44,034 nucleotides of DNA from Cyclobacteriaceae bacterium (lineage in GTDB: Bacteria > Bacteroidota > Bacteroidia > Cytophagales > Cyclobacteriaceae). Both the position numbers and the translations under genes were made by a program. Below the pieces are notes generated by a model. That model was not told the DNA's origin and searched no databases. It saw only the letters and a program-made list of their open reading frames with translations. How positions within the stretch are numbered: the first letter of the stretch is position 1; every line of letters begins with the position of its first letter. Location of the stretch: contig JAGQYK010000020.1 of assembly GCA_020436125.1 (NCBI GenBank), forward strand, positions 5,109 to 49,142, given 5' to 3'. This document shows positions 17,162-25,917 of the stretch, piece after piece.

Positions 17162-18211
17162 TTAAATGGGTTGGCTTCGTGTCAGTGGCCCAAGTTTACT
17201 GGAATACTTATTATCTGAAGTAACCTTTTTTCGATATTCAGCAGGCGTACAGCCCTTTACCTTGCGAAAAGCTTCATAAAAAGTGGAGTTACTAGTAAAG
17301 CCCACTTCCGATGCCATAGCTTCGATAGTATACTTATTGTCGCGCTCTAGACGATCACATAATTCAGCAATTCGGTACTCATTGATAAAGTCATTGAAAT
17401 TTTTATCGTGCAATTGCTGAATAGCTTTTCGGAGTAAGTACTGAGGTGTATTTATGCGGTCTGCCAACTTTGACAAAGTAAGTTTTTGTTCTCTATAGAT
17501 GTGTTCCTTTTCAAAAACCCGAGTAAGCTCATTTCCTATCGTTTGTAACTGATTTTCATCCAACATACTTTTAGTTGATTGTACCGTTGTAGCCACCCGA
17601 TGCAATCCCATTCCTTTGAAATTGATAAAATACAGTACTACCGATGCTACTATCGCGCCCCATGCGTAGGCTTGAATGTTGGGGGAATACAATTGGTAGA
17701 TAAACATGGTAATCATAACCAGTACGCCTATTTGAACAACAAGCAACCAGTGGTTATGGTCGGTAGACTTATGTTTTTGATAAACGACTAATGAAGCTAC
17801 TAATCCTATTATCACCACCCAGCATCCAGACAGATAGACTAATCTCATCCATTGCATTTTAAAAATAGTAGACCCCAAAATAAAAATAAGTATGGCAGGT
17901 AAGTAGTAAAGTATATTTTCGTTGCGTGATATCACTTTCCCAGTAGATGATTTCAAATATAAAAATAAGGAAGGGCCCGCAGCCCATAACCCTGCGCCAC
18001 CTAGGGCCACACCAACAATGGCGATACCTGGCCAATAATAGTACACCAGCGACTTTGCTACACGAATACCAAGTGCAATAAGCAACAAGCCCAAATAGAT
18101 ATTACTTTGAGCTCCTCTTCTTCCATTTACAATATTAATAGCACCCAGAAAAATGCTTTGCGTCACCGCCACAGCACTCACTGCAGCCATTAAAATCATC
18201 CAATTGGTCAT
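17162..18211 (-). CDS. Membrane-anchored AraC family transcriptional regulator
   Basis: Protein of 349 residues. The first 210 or so residues hold six or seven hydrophobic helices (for example 5-25, 38-60, 66-85, 100-118, 124-144, 155-172, 180-198). The C-terminal part, about 235-335, is an AraC-type double helix-turn-helix; the second motif with IEAMASEVGFTSNSTFYEAF matches the family signature. This layout is common in Bacteroidota and suggests sensing at the membrane with DNA binding in the cytoplasm. The permease gene directly downstream on the same strand is the obvious candidate target, but this is inference. ATG start. Confidence 0.85.
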   Translation of the reverse strand: MTNWMILMAAVSAVAVTQSIFLGAINIVNGRRGAQSNIYLGLLLIALGIRVAKSLVYYYWPGIAIVGVALGGAGLWAAGPSLFLYLKSSTGKVISRNENILYYLPAILIFILGSTIFKMQWMRLVYLSGCWVVIIGLVASLVVYQKHKSTDHNHWLLVVQIGVLVMITMFIYQLYSPNIQAYAWGAIVASVVLYFINFKGMGLHRVATTVQSTKSMLDENQLQTIGNELTRVFEKEHIYREQKLTLSKLADRINTPQYLLRKAIQQLHDKNFNDFINEYRIAELCDRLERDNKYTIEAMASEVGFTSNSTFYEAFRKVKGCTPAEYRKKVTSDNKYSSKLGPLTRSQPI

Positions 18212-18349
18212 GCTAATAAAAAGGACTAGGTATTATTGGGCTTACGGTAAATAAGCATAGTAGGTTGCTAAATATCTATTTTATCCCCCAAGTACTCCAA
18301 AATCAACTCGAACTAAATATCCTTCCAATCAATCATCCATTACTTAGAT

Positions 18350-19267
18350 TCAATCGATTATGCCGTCCAACCAATGAATAATATTCAAGAGGAGTTGATA
18401 ATTTTGCGTTGCAAGAGGAGAATTCATACCCATTTGTCTTTTATCTGGTCCTGCCAGTTGCGCTGAAAACATAGCCGCTTCTCCAGACATTACCACCCTA
18501 CCCTTCCCCACTTTCATGTAGGCCAATTGATACCATCCCTTAACACTTTGTCGCTTTGTATCATCATGAAATCGCCACGCTGTATCAGGTAAAATGTTGA
18601 TATGATCATCTCCAAATTTCAACACTGCATTTGCAGCCGGTGGAATCTTAAAAGCTTGTCCTGTAAAAGTAGCCACTTCGTCAATACGCTCAGAAGCATC
18701 CCTTCCCAAAGTAATAGTACTTTGTAGAAGTGTGCCACTATCCAATGAGAATATCGAAGGAATCTTACCTTCATTATGCATCACAAAACCATTTGTAAAT
18801 GTGAAGCCAAAAGCGGATGCCAAATCAGTCGCGGCTCCAGCCAACGGCATATGATCCGCTATCAAAAAAAGGCTTCCGCCTTCTTCAACCCAATTCTTCA
18901 ATACGCTAATCTCATTGTCGCTAAATGCAGAAGGGTTAGGAAGAATCCATCGACTAACATTAACCTCATTAAGCGCATTAGAAATTACAAGAATTTTACC
19001 GCTGGCTAGCGTCTCTTTTTCAAACACAGTCTTAAAAGCTTTCACTTGATAACCATCGCGCTCAAGTAATTTAGCAAAGGTAGTATACCGACCATCTTTC
19101 GTATGAAAATTATGATGTCCTTCATCGATGAATACAACTGATCCTTCTCCTGCCAGATAGGCAGGATGGATAATGACTGGAAGATAAGATACATCGGCTA
19201 CCTGTTGAGCGACTACTCGTTGCGAAAAGGTAAACAAGAATAATAAAATAAAATTCAGTCGTTTCAT
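18350..19267 (-). CDS. Exported DUF4350-type protein
   Basis: Protein of 305 residues with a signal peptide of about 20 residues (ends RVVAQ). The N-terminal VVFIDEGHHNFHTKDGRY and the later EGGSLFLIADHMPLAGAA fit the DUF4350 / glutamine-amidotransferase-like fold often seen in exported Bacteroidota proteins. I see no classical amidotransferase Cys-His-Glu triad, so it may be a binding module. It lies 139 nt upstream of the AraC-type regulator gene on the same strand and is divergent from the histidine kinase gene. Function unknown. Confidence 0.7.
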   Translation of the reverse strand: MKRLNFILLFLFTFSQRVVAQQVADVSYLPVIIHPAYLAGEGSVVFIDEGHHNFHTKDGRYTTFAKLLERDGYQVKAFKTVFEKETLASGKILVISNALNEVNVSRWILPNPSAFSDNEISVLKNWVEEGGSLFLIADHMPLAGAATDLASAFGFTFTNGFVMHNEGKIPSIFSLDSGTLLQSTITLGRDASERIDEVATFTGQAFKIPPAANAVLKFGDDHINILPDTAWRFHDDTKRQSVKGWYQLAYMKVGKGRVVMSGEAAMFSAQLAGPDKRQMGMNSPLATQNYQLLLNIIHWLDGIID

Positions 19268-19324
19268 TTCTTAACTAAGCTAATAAAAAATATATTGAGT
19301 TTCGTTTTATAAATCCACCAAAAA

Positions 19325-20617
19325 TTGCCCCACACTGTCACTTCAAGTAATTATCAATTATCAGCTCCAGGAAATTTGGTCAATGAGAATTTGCAACATG
19401 CCAATCTCATATCCAGGTTAGCCATCATAATGATGGTGGTAACTGTCATCTACTATGGATTGTATTCATTTTATATTATTGATTCCCCATGGCAGATTTT
19501 CGCCATGCTTTCATTCACCTCAATTGTTTCTTATCTACTTGTTAAGATTAACAAATTACATTTCGCGAAAATATTTGGTCTGATCGGTTACAACATGGTC
19601 ATCTATTTTGTTGCCTCCAGTGAAACGCATCTTACCAACGTAAATCTATATTTTGTTACAGGTGGAATAGCTGCACTCGTATTGTATGATTATCAGGAGA
19701 AACAAAAATCATTTGCCTTTATTAGTCTTTCAATATCACTGTATGTTCTGGCTCGTTTTAGCTCATTCTCCCTCTTACCAGAACGTGAATTTACTTCGCA
19801 AGAGGTGAGTTTAATTTCCTTGATCAATCTCATTGTATTTGGTTATGTTACTGCCTATTTAGTCATTCTTCTTCTGAAAGGAAATTATTTAAAGAAAGAA
19901 GATCTTAAAAGACAAAATTCAGAATTGGTAAAAATCAATAAAGAGCTCGACCGTTTTATCTACAGCTCTTCACATGATTTACGTGCGCCACTTAGTTCGC
20001 TGCTTGGATTAATACAATTAACCGAACTAGAACATGACGAATCACTAAAGAAAGATTATTTGAAAATGATGCGAGGCAGAATTTCAGCGATGGATCTGTT
20101 TATCAAGGAAATAATTGACTATGCGAAAAATGCGAGACAGGAGGCTGAGTATGAACTCATTCTATTAAATGATGAAATTGAAAAAATAATCCACGACTTG
20201 AAGTACATGGAAGGTGCCAATACAGTTACCATAAAGCGTACAGGACTTGAAAACCTTCAAATCAATGGTGACTTAATGAGAGTTAGGATTGTTTTATCCA
20301 ATCTGATATCAAATGCCATTAAATACAGAGATCCAAGCAAACAAAATTGTGAATTATACATTAGTGCGGAAATTAATGCAGACAAAGTGTCCATAGAATT
20401 CAGAGATAATGGAATTGGCATCTCCCCATCACATCATGAAAAAATATTTGCCATGTTTTATAGAGCTCATGAAATTAGTACAGGGTCAGGTCTTGGCTTG
20501 TATTTGGTACGTGAAACGCTTAATAATTTAAAAGGAAGTATTCGAATTGTTTCAGAGGTAGGAAAAGGAAGTTCGTTTACCATTACCTTACCGTTGGAGG
20601 CGCATGCTTCTCTTTAA
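19325..20617 (+). CDS. Membrane sensor histidine kinase (orphan)
   Basis: Inner-membrane histidine kinase of 430 residues. About six hydrophobic helices at 30-185 form the sensor, followed by a short coiled linker (KKEDLKRQNSELVKINKELD). The phosphoacceptor is H217 in SSSHDLRAPLSS. The ATP-binding domain has the N-box (NLISNAIKYRD), G1 (FRDNGIGIS) and G2 (GSGLGLYLVRE). No response regulator or receiver domain is nearby, so its partner is elsewhere. The start is uncertain: the frame opens with TTG, and the first ATG lies inside the first helix. It is followed by pfkA on the same strand after about 70 nt. Confidence 0.85.
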   Translation: MPHTVTSSNYQLSAPGNLVNENLQHANLISRLAIIMMVVTVIYYGLYSFYIIDSPWQIFAMLSFTSIVSYLLVKINKLHFAKIFGLIGYNMVIYFVASSETHLTNVNLYFVTGGIAALVLYDYQEKQKSFAFISLSISLYVLARFSSFSLLPEREFTSQEVSLISLINLIVFGYVTAYLVILLLKGNYLKKEDLKRQNSELVKINKELDRFIYSSSHDLRAPLSSLLGLIQLTELEHDESLKKDYLKMMRGRISAMDLFIKEIIDYAKNARQEAEYELILLNDEIEKIIHDLKYMEGANTVTIKRTGLENLQINGDLMRVRIVLSNLISNAIKYRDPSKQNCELYISAEINADKVSIEFRDNGIGISPSHHEKIFAMFYRAHEISTGSGLGLYLVRETLNNLKGSIRIVSEVGKGSSFTITLPLEAHASL

Positions 20618-20642
20618 ACAATCAATACTTTTATACACTTTT

Positions 20643-20665
20643 TCAGGTACGTTATGAACACCTGA
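20643..20665. promoter_or_regulatory. Inverted repeat ahead of pfkA
   Basis: Arms tcaggt (20643-20648) and acctga (20660-20665) are perfect complements around 11 nt. There is no T run after it, so it is not a good terminator for the kinase gene. It could be an operator or chance. Confidence 0.2.
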
Positions 20666-20688
20666 GCCTCATGACTATATTTATGCCG

Positions 20689-21678
20689 ATGAAAAAAATA
20701 AATGAAATTAATAAACTAGGAGTCTTTACCTCTGGAGGTGATGCTCCTGGAATGAATGCAGCTATAAGAGCGGTGGTACGAGCTGGTATTTACTATCAAA
20801 AAGAGGTATATGGAATAATGAGAGGTTACGAAGGAATGATAGAGGGAGATATCGTAAAGCTTGGAGCTAGGTCTGTGGGCAATATTATACAACGAGGTGG
20901 TACAATTCTTAAAACCGCCCGTAGCAAAGAGTTCAGAACAAAAGAAGGAAGAATAAAGGCATTTGACAATTTAAAGAAAAATGGAATAGATGGCTTGGTA
21001 GCCATTGGTGGAGACGGCACTTTTACGGGATTGCATTATTTTTCCAATGAATTCGATATCCCCACGGTTTGTTTACCTGGCACGATCGATAATGACATTG
21101 CAGGTACAGATTATACGATAGGTTACGATACTGCCACCAATACAGCTGTGCAAGCCATAGATAGAATTAGAGATACGGCACTCTCCCACAACCGGTTATT
21201 CTTTATCGAAGTGATGGGTAGAAATTCTGGTTACATCGCACTAAACAGCGGTATTGCCGGAGGTGCAGGAGCCATTATCCTGCCTGAGGAAGACATGACT
21301 TTTGATGATTTATTTAACCTTCTTGAATCTGGTAGAGAGACGGGTAAAAAATCAAATCTTGTGGTTGTAGCAGAAGGTTCAAAACTAGGAGGTGCCAACG
21401 AGCTTGCTAAGAAAATTGCAGAGAGGTCAGATTACTTTGATATTAAAGTTACCATTCTTGGTCACCAACAAAGAGGGGGATCTCCCACCTATTTTGACAG
21501 GGTGCTTGCCAGTAAAATGGGAGTTGCAGCGGTAGAGGGTTTGTTAAATGGAAAGAGTAGTATAATGATTGGTTTTTCAGAGAACAAAATTGTTTACAAT
21601 TCCTACGATCAGGTTATTAATCAACAGCATCCAATAGAAGCAGAATCAATGCGAATTGCTAAAATTCTATCTATCTAA
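20689..21678 (+). CDS. pfkA: ATP-dependent 6-phosphofructokinase
   Basis: Cytoplasmic glycolytic enzyme converting fructose 6-phosphate and ATP to fructose 1,6-bisphosphate. With the start used here it has 329 residues, near the usual 320. The N-terminal GVFTSGGDAPGMNAAIRA is the ATP site. IGGDGTFTG (107-114) has Gly at the residue that is Asp in PPi-dependent enzymes, and the catalytic stretch PGTIDND (130-136; D134 base) has Gly rather than the Lys of PPi enzymes, so ATP is the donor. MGRNSGYIA matches the fructose 6-phosphate site. Two further ATG codons upstream (20671, 20683) are possible, but MKKINEINKLGV fits family N-termini best. Confidence 0.93.
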   Translation: MKKINEINKLGVFTSGGDAPGMNAAIRAVVRAGIYYQKEVYGIMRGYEGMIEGDIVKLGARSVGNIIQRGGTILKTARSKEFRTKEGRIKAFDNLKKNGIDGLVAIGGDGTFTGLHYFSNEFDIPTVCLPGTIDNDIAGTDYTIGYDTATNTAVQAIDRIRDTALSHNRLFFIEVMGRNSGYIALNSGIAGGAGAIILPEEDMTFDDLFNLLESGRETGKKSNLVVVAEGSKLGGANELAKKIAERSDYFDIKVTILGHQQRGGSPTYFDRVLASKMGVAAVEGLLNGKSSIMIGFSENKIVYNSYDQVINQQHPIEAESMRIAKILSI

Positions 21679-21695
21679 ACCGACATTAACTCCTG

Positions 21696-22523
21696 TCAAC
21701 TGACCATTACACTCAATACAGGAACTTTGGATTTGTATAACAAGGTTTCTGTAATTCCAAAGTCATACCCTGCACGTCTGGCCCTGTTATGAGTCACTTT
21801 AGCTAGCACTTGAACTTTGTTCTGCTCAGCAAAAGCCAGTAGGCCTTTTTCAATATCCAATGCGTTGTACACTACACATTTCATTTTCACATCAGGATAG
21901 GTTGCCACCAACTTGCTCATTGCTCTATCCACTGTTGGGGTATCTTTAAAATTGGCTGGAGTATTGATATAAAGAAGCGTTAATGAGCTCCCTGTCGCCT
22001 TTAAAAATGACACTATCTTATTGAATGGTTGCTTAAGGTTCTCTTCAAAGTCAGCTGCAAATACAATCTTTTTCATTAACGCAGGTTTGAAATCCTTCTT
22101 TACCGATAAAACCGGGCAAGGGCTAGTGCGCAATATCTTCTGTGCATGAGAACCAATGAAATAACGTTGAGACTCTCCTATTCCATGCGCACCCATAATG
22201 ATCAAATCACATTTATAGAGTTTAGTGATCGCTAAAACTTCTTCTTGCACATTACCAGGACGAACAATTCCACTGGCCTTCACTCCTTTAAATATATTAT
22301 TTTTAAGAAGCTTATCCATTTTTATCTCGGCTTCAACCATACGCGCCTCATTTTCAGGGTGCTCTTGCTGCTCGGCAACCGAAATCCGATTCCAATCCGA
22401 AGGAGCCGAAAACACATGCAATAGCAGCAACTCTGCTCCTGTTTTTTTTGCAAGAGTAATACCTGTGTTTATTGCAGCTTTTGCGTAGTCAGAAAAATCG
22501 GTAGGTATAAGAATTGATTTCAT
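21696..22523 (-). CDS. Tandem universal stress protein
   Basis: Cytoplasmic protein of 275 residues with two UspA domains, about 1-145 and 150-275. Domain 1 starts MKSILIPTDFSDYAKAA and contains the ATP-loop pattern MGAHGIGESQRYFIGSHAQK (GX2GX9G-S type), followed by SPCPVLSVKK. Domain 2 starts KIVFAADFEEN but lacks an equivalent glycine loop, so only the first domain may bind nucleotide. Such proteins aid survival under starvation or respiratory stress. It converges on pfkA with a 17-nt gap and is divergent from the S10 peptidase gene. Confidence 0.9.
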   Translation of the reverse strand: MKSILIPTDFSDYAKAAINTGITLAKKTGAELLLLHVFSAPSDWNRISVAEQQEHPENEARMVEAEIKMDKLLKNNIFKGVKASGIVRPGNVQEEVLAITKLYKCDLIIMGAHGIGESQRYFIGSHAQKILRTSPCPVLSVKKDFKPALMKKIVFAADFEENLKQPFNKIVSFLKATGSSLTLLYINTPANFKDTPTVDRAMSKLVATYPDVKMKCVVYNALDIEKGLLAFAEQNKVQVLAKVTHNRARRAGYDFGITETLLYKSKVPVLSVMVS

Positions 22524-22682
22524 AGTCGCGCGTTTTTAATTTATTGTAATAACGAATTATAACCCTTAAGATAAAATGATATTAGTCACCATTACTGCAA
22601 ACATTAATCAGAATTAATATTTTCGTTGATACGTGAATTAACTTACACTGAATTTTATCATCTTCGGGTAAATAATATAATT

Positions 22683-24188
22683 ATGAAAACTGCTTATACC
22701 ATTGTCTTCATTTTACTTGCCGCATTTACACTTTATGGGCAGGATCAGAAGAAAGAAGAAACTAAACCCATACCTGAAGCCAAAGAATTTGTAACCACGC
22801 ATCAAGGAACCTTTGGTGGTAAAGCCATAAAGTACAAGGCTGTAGCAGGAGAAACCTATTTAAAAAACAATGACGGTGACCCAGTTGCATCAATCTGGTC
22901 AGTGACCTACAAGTTAGATGGCCCTGAAAACACCAACCGTCCTGTTACGTTTGTTTTCAACGGGGGGCCAGGATCAGCATCTGTTTGGCTTCATATGGGC
23001 TTCTTTGGCCCTCAAATCACTAAAGTTGACAGCGATGCCTCTTCAGACGATGGTGGCGCACCTTATCCACTTATCAACAATAACCATGGGATGCTGGACC
23101 TTACTGATTTGGTTTTTATTGACCCCGTAGGAACAGGTTATAGCAGAGTGATTGGAAAAGGAAAGACAGAAGACTATTGGGGATTGATGGAAGATGCCAG
23201 ATCCATTGCCGCATTTATGCGTGAGTGGGTAACAAAAAATAAAAGATGGAATTCACCCAAATACATAGCCGGTGAAAGTTTTGGTACTACAAGAGCCGCA
23301 GCAGTTAATTACGAACTAGAAGGTGATGGACAGGAAATGTCACTCAATGGATTGATACTCATTTCACAGGCCCTAGATTATCAAGGCTCAACCTCTGCTC
23401 ACGACAATATTGTTTCTTATGTTACTTACTTTCCTAGTATGGCAGCCACTGCATGGTATCACAAAAAGGCAGGCCAGGGAAAAACACTGGAAGTATTTGT
23501 AGAGGAGGCCCGAAAATTTGCGCTGGATGAATACGTATCCGCGCTTTATAAGGGAACGCGATTGACTGCTGCAGAGAAAAGTCACATTGCTGATCGTATG
23601 GTATATTTTACGGGGCTATCAAAAAAATACATCGAGCAGGCAGACATCCGATTGCTGATGCCTCGATTTAGAAAAGAACTACTTAGAGATCAGGGCATCA
23701 CCATTGGTCAACTGGATGGTCGCTACAAGGGTGATGAGTATGATGATGTGGCAGACAGAGCAACATTGGGGGACCCTTCGAGTTATAACATTAGTGGAGC
23801 TTACAATGCTATCATCAACCACTATTTGTCTAGTCAGCTAAAAGTTGAAATGGATAGACCGTACCTTACTTCAAATGGTGAATTAGGCTCGAAATGGAGA
23901 TGGAGAGATGTCCCTGAAGGTCGCTATTGGGAGCCCAGCTATGTCAATGTGGCCAGGAAATTGGGAGACTCCATGCGGAGAAACAAAGATTTGAAAGTAC
24001 TGGTAGCCAGTGGCTATTATGATCTGATATGTCCGTTCTTTGATGCAGAATATACATTTGCACGCAATGGAATTTTGAAAGATCAGGTTACCCTCACCTA
24101 CTATGAGGCAGGACATATGATGTATGTTCATGAGCCAGACTTGGTAAAACTGGCTACAGATATCCGTAAGTTCTTAACTTCTAAATAA
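22683..24188 (+). CDS. S10 family serine carboxypeptidase, exported
   Basis: Exported serine peptidase of 501 residues of the alpha/beta hydrolase clan. The ATG at 22683 begins a clean signal peptide (AYTIVFILLAAFTLYGQ); a longer frame from a TTG at 22626 would bury it, so I reject that start. The oxyanion motif NGGPGSASVW, the nucleophile motif AGESFGTTRA, the acid in YYDLICPFFDAE and the His in YEAGHMMYVHEPD give a complete Ser-Asp-His set in S10 order. These enzymes remove C-terminal residues, usually at acid pH. The SDR gene follows 6 nt downstream, so the two are probably cotranscribed. Confidence 0.88.
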   Translation: MKTAYTIVFILLAAFTLYGQDQKKEETKPIPEAKEFVTTHQGTFGGKAIKYKAVAGETYLKNNDGDPVASIWSVTYKLDGPENTNRPVTFVFNGGPGSASVWLHMGFFGPQITKVDSDASSDDGGAPYPLINNNHGMLDLTDLVFIDPVGTGYSRVIGKGKTEDYWGLMEDARSIAAFMREWVTKNKRWNSPKYIAGESFGTTRAAAVNYELEGDGQEMSLNGLILISQALDYQGSTSAHDNIVSYVTYFPSMAATAWYHKKAGQGKTLEVFVEEARKFALDEYVSALYKGTRLTAAEKSHIADRMVYFTGLSKKYIEQADIRLLMPRFRKELLRDQGITIGQLDGRYKGDEYDDVADRATLGDPSSYNISGAYNAIINHYLSSQLKVEMDRPYLTSNGELGSKWRWRDVPEGRYWEPSYVNVARKLGDSMRRNKDLKVLVASGYYDLICPFFDAEYTFARNGILKDQVTLTYYEAGHMMYVHEPDLVKLATDIRKFLTSK

Positions 24189-24194
24189 CGGTAA

Positions 24195-24884
24195 ATGAAA
24201 AATGTTCTTATTACCGGGGCAGGCGGTATACTCGGGCAGGCCTGCGTTACAGCGTTTCAAAAAAAGGGTTATCAGGTAATTGCTATTCTTTCTCCGGGCA
24301 AAAAACTTTCTTATGCACCTATTGACCCAGTTAGTGTTTACAATGCAGATCTCATGAATGAATCCAATACACAAGAAGTATTGGCGCAAGTAATAAAGGA
24401 TCACCCATCCATAGACATCTCATTATTTTTGGTAGGCGGGTTTGCCATGGGGACAATTGACAACACCGATGGATCAATGGTCAAGAAAATGATCAGTCTC
24501 AATTTTGAAACTGCTTACTATTCAGCAAAAGTTATGTTTAGTCAAATGGCCAAGCAAAAGAACGGAGGCAGAATGGCACTTGTAGGCGCGAGGCCATCTA
24601 TCGATGCAAAAGCAGGTAAAGGTGTTTTGGCTTATGCCCTTTCTAAATCACTAATATTCAAACTGGCCGAGTTACTCAACGAAGAGGGAAAAGAGAAAAA
24701 TGTTGTTTCCTCTGTTTTTGTGCCCAGTATTATTGACACACCAGATAATCGTAAGGCAATGCCAAAAGCAAATACTGACTTATGGGTAAAGCCTGAAGAG
24801 ATTGCTGAAATTATAGAATTTGCAACATCGGAAAAGGGAGCCGTGCTAAGAGAATCGGTGATAAAAATTTACGGTAAATCCTAA
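24195..24884 (+). CDS. Short-chain dehydrogenase/reductase
   Basis: Cytoplasmic NAD(P)-binding oxidoreductase of 229 residues. The Rossmann glycine motif is TGAGGILG (7-14) and the catalytic pair is Y147 and K151 in AYALSKS. The position of the usual catalytic serine falls in GARPSID (131-137), like dihydropteridine-reductase-type SDRs where that residue differs; S135 might substitute. No acidic residue clearly selects NAD. It follows the S10 peptidase gene by 6 nt and its stop overlaps the convergent nitrilase stop by 4 nt. Substrate unknown. Confidence 0.85.
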   Translation: MKNVLITGAGGILGQACVTAFQKKGYQVIAILSPGKKLSYAPIDPVSVYNADLMNESNTQEVLAQVIKDHPSIDISLFLVGGFAMGTIDNTDGSMVKKMISLNFETAYYSAKVMFSQMAKQKNGGRMALVGARPSIDAKAGKGVLAYALSKSLIFKLAELLNEEGKEKNVVSSVFVPSIIDTPDNRKAMPKANTDLWVKPEEIAEIIEFATSEKGAVLRESVIKIYGKS

Positions 24885-25822
24885 TTATCCACGCGACTGT
24901 GGTCTACTTTAAATTCAAATACATCTCTGCGTTGATAGTGCCCTGATGTATCTAAGGTCATTCGTTCTTTAATTGTTTCATCTAAATCAAATTCACAGGT
25001 AATTAATTCCTCTTTATCAAATATTGGCTCAACAAGATACTTCCCATTTGGGGCAATTATACAGCTACCACCATTGAGCGTCCATTGATCCGGATCTGAT
25101 TTCAAATAATTCGGTTGTTCCAAGGATTTAGGAAAATCAGAAGCCTTTAACATTTGACCAGCAGCCAATACAAAGCACCTCCCCTCAAAAGCGTATTGAC
25201 GGCTAGCCACCTGATGCATATCATGCACTTTTGGCCAAAGCGCAATGTGAATATGCTCACCAGAATCATGAAGGGCCTGACGAGTCAAGGGCATCCAATG
25301 TTCCCAACAAATGCTGGCCCCAACCCTGCCCACCTCCGTGTCCACTGCCTTTAATCCGTTACCATCTCCTAATCCGTACAGCATTTTTTCTGTGTACGTT
25401 GGCATTAATTTTCTGTGGTGATTCAGCAATTTCCCATGCTGATCGATAACTACCAAACTATTATAAATAGTGCCATTGCCAGGTCCAGATTTCACCTTCT
25501 CATTCAATCCAATACATAACGTTACCCTATTTGATTTGGCCATTTTACATACCCGATCAAAGTCCTTACCTTTTAGGTCTACGCTACTATCATAAAATTG
25601 AAGATAAGCGGCTTTCATTTCTTTACCGTCCCACTGCGACACATTGGAGCAATGATCCAGCCAGGAGGGGTATCCTGATAGCCACGTTTCACCTACTACC
25701 AGCAATTTAACTCCCTCCTGCGCAGCATCTGCAACAATGGATTCTAGCTTTTGTAAACTTTCAGACAGGTTGAGGTGCACGGAGCTGAACTGTCCAATAC
25801 CTACTTTCACTATGTTTGCCAT
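24881..25822 (-). CDS. Nitrilase family hydrolase
   Basis: Cytoplasmic carbon-nitrogen hydrolase of 313 residues. The catalytic triad is E45 (VVGETWLSGYP), K138 (HHRKLMPT) and C172 (GASICWEHWMPL). The CWEHWMPL pattern and the long GYPSWLDH insert after the Glu are typical of branch 1, true nitrilases, which turn nitriles into carboxylic acids and ammonia, rather than amidases. Substrate preference cannot be read from sequence. It is divergent from the ClC gene over 95 nt. Confidence 0.88.
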   Translation of the reverse strand: MANIVKVGIGQFSSVHLNLSESLQKLESIVADAAQEGVKLLVVGETWLSGYPSWLDHCSNVSQWDGKEMKAAYLQFYDSSVDLKGKDFDRVCKMAKSNRVTLCIGLNEKVKSGPGNGTIYNSLVVIDQHGKLLNHHRKLMPTYTEKMLYGLGDGNGLKAVDTEVGRVGASICWEHWMPLTRQALHDSGEHIHIALWPKVHDMHQVASRQYAFEGRCFVLAAGQMLKASDFPKSLEQPNYLKSDPDQWTLNGGSCIIAPNGKYLVEPIFDKEELITCEFDLDETIKERMTLDTSGHYQRRDVFEFKVDHSRVDN

Positions 25823-25917
25823 GATATTTTAATAAGCTTAATTACTCCCAATACTTTAGGAGTCTATTCAAAACTAAACTAATTTAAGGCTTGTTTAAAC
25901 CTTTTTCAGATTATTGA

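Noticed and set aside
22626-22682. Upstream TTG start for the S10 peptidase
   Set aside because: It puts 19 residues before a normal signal peptide; the ATG at 22683 is better.
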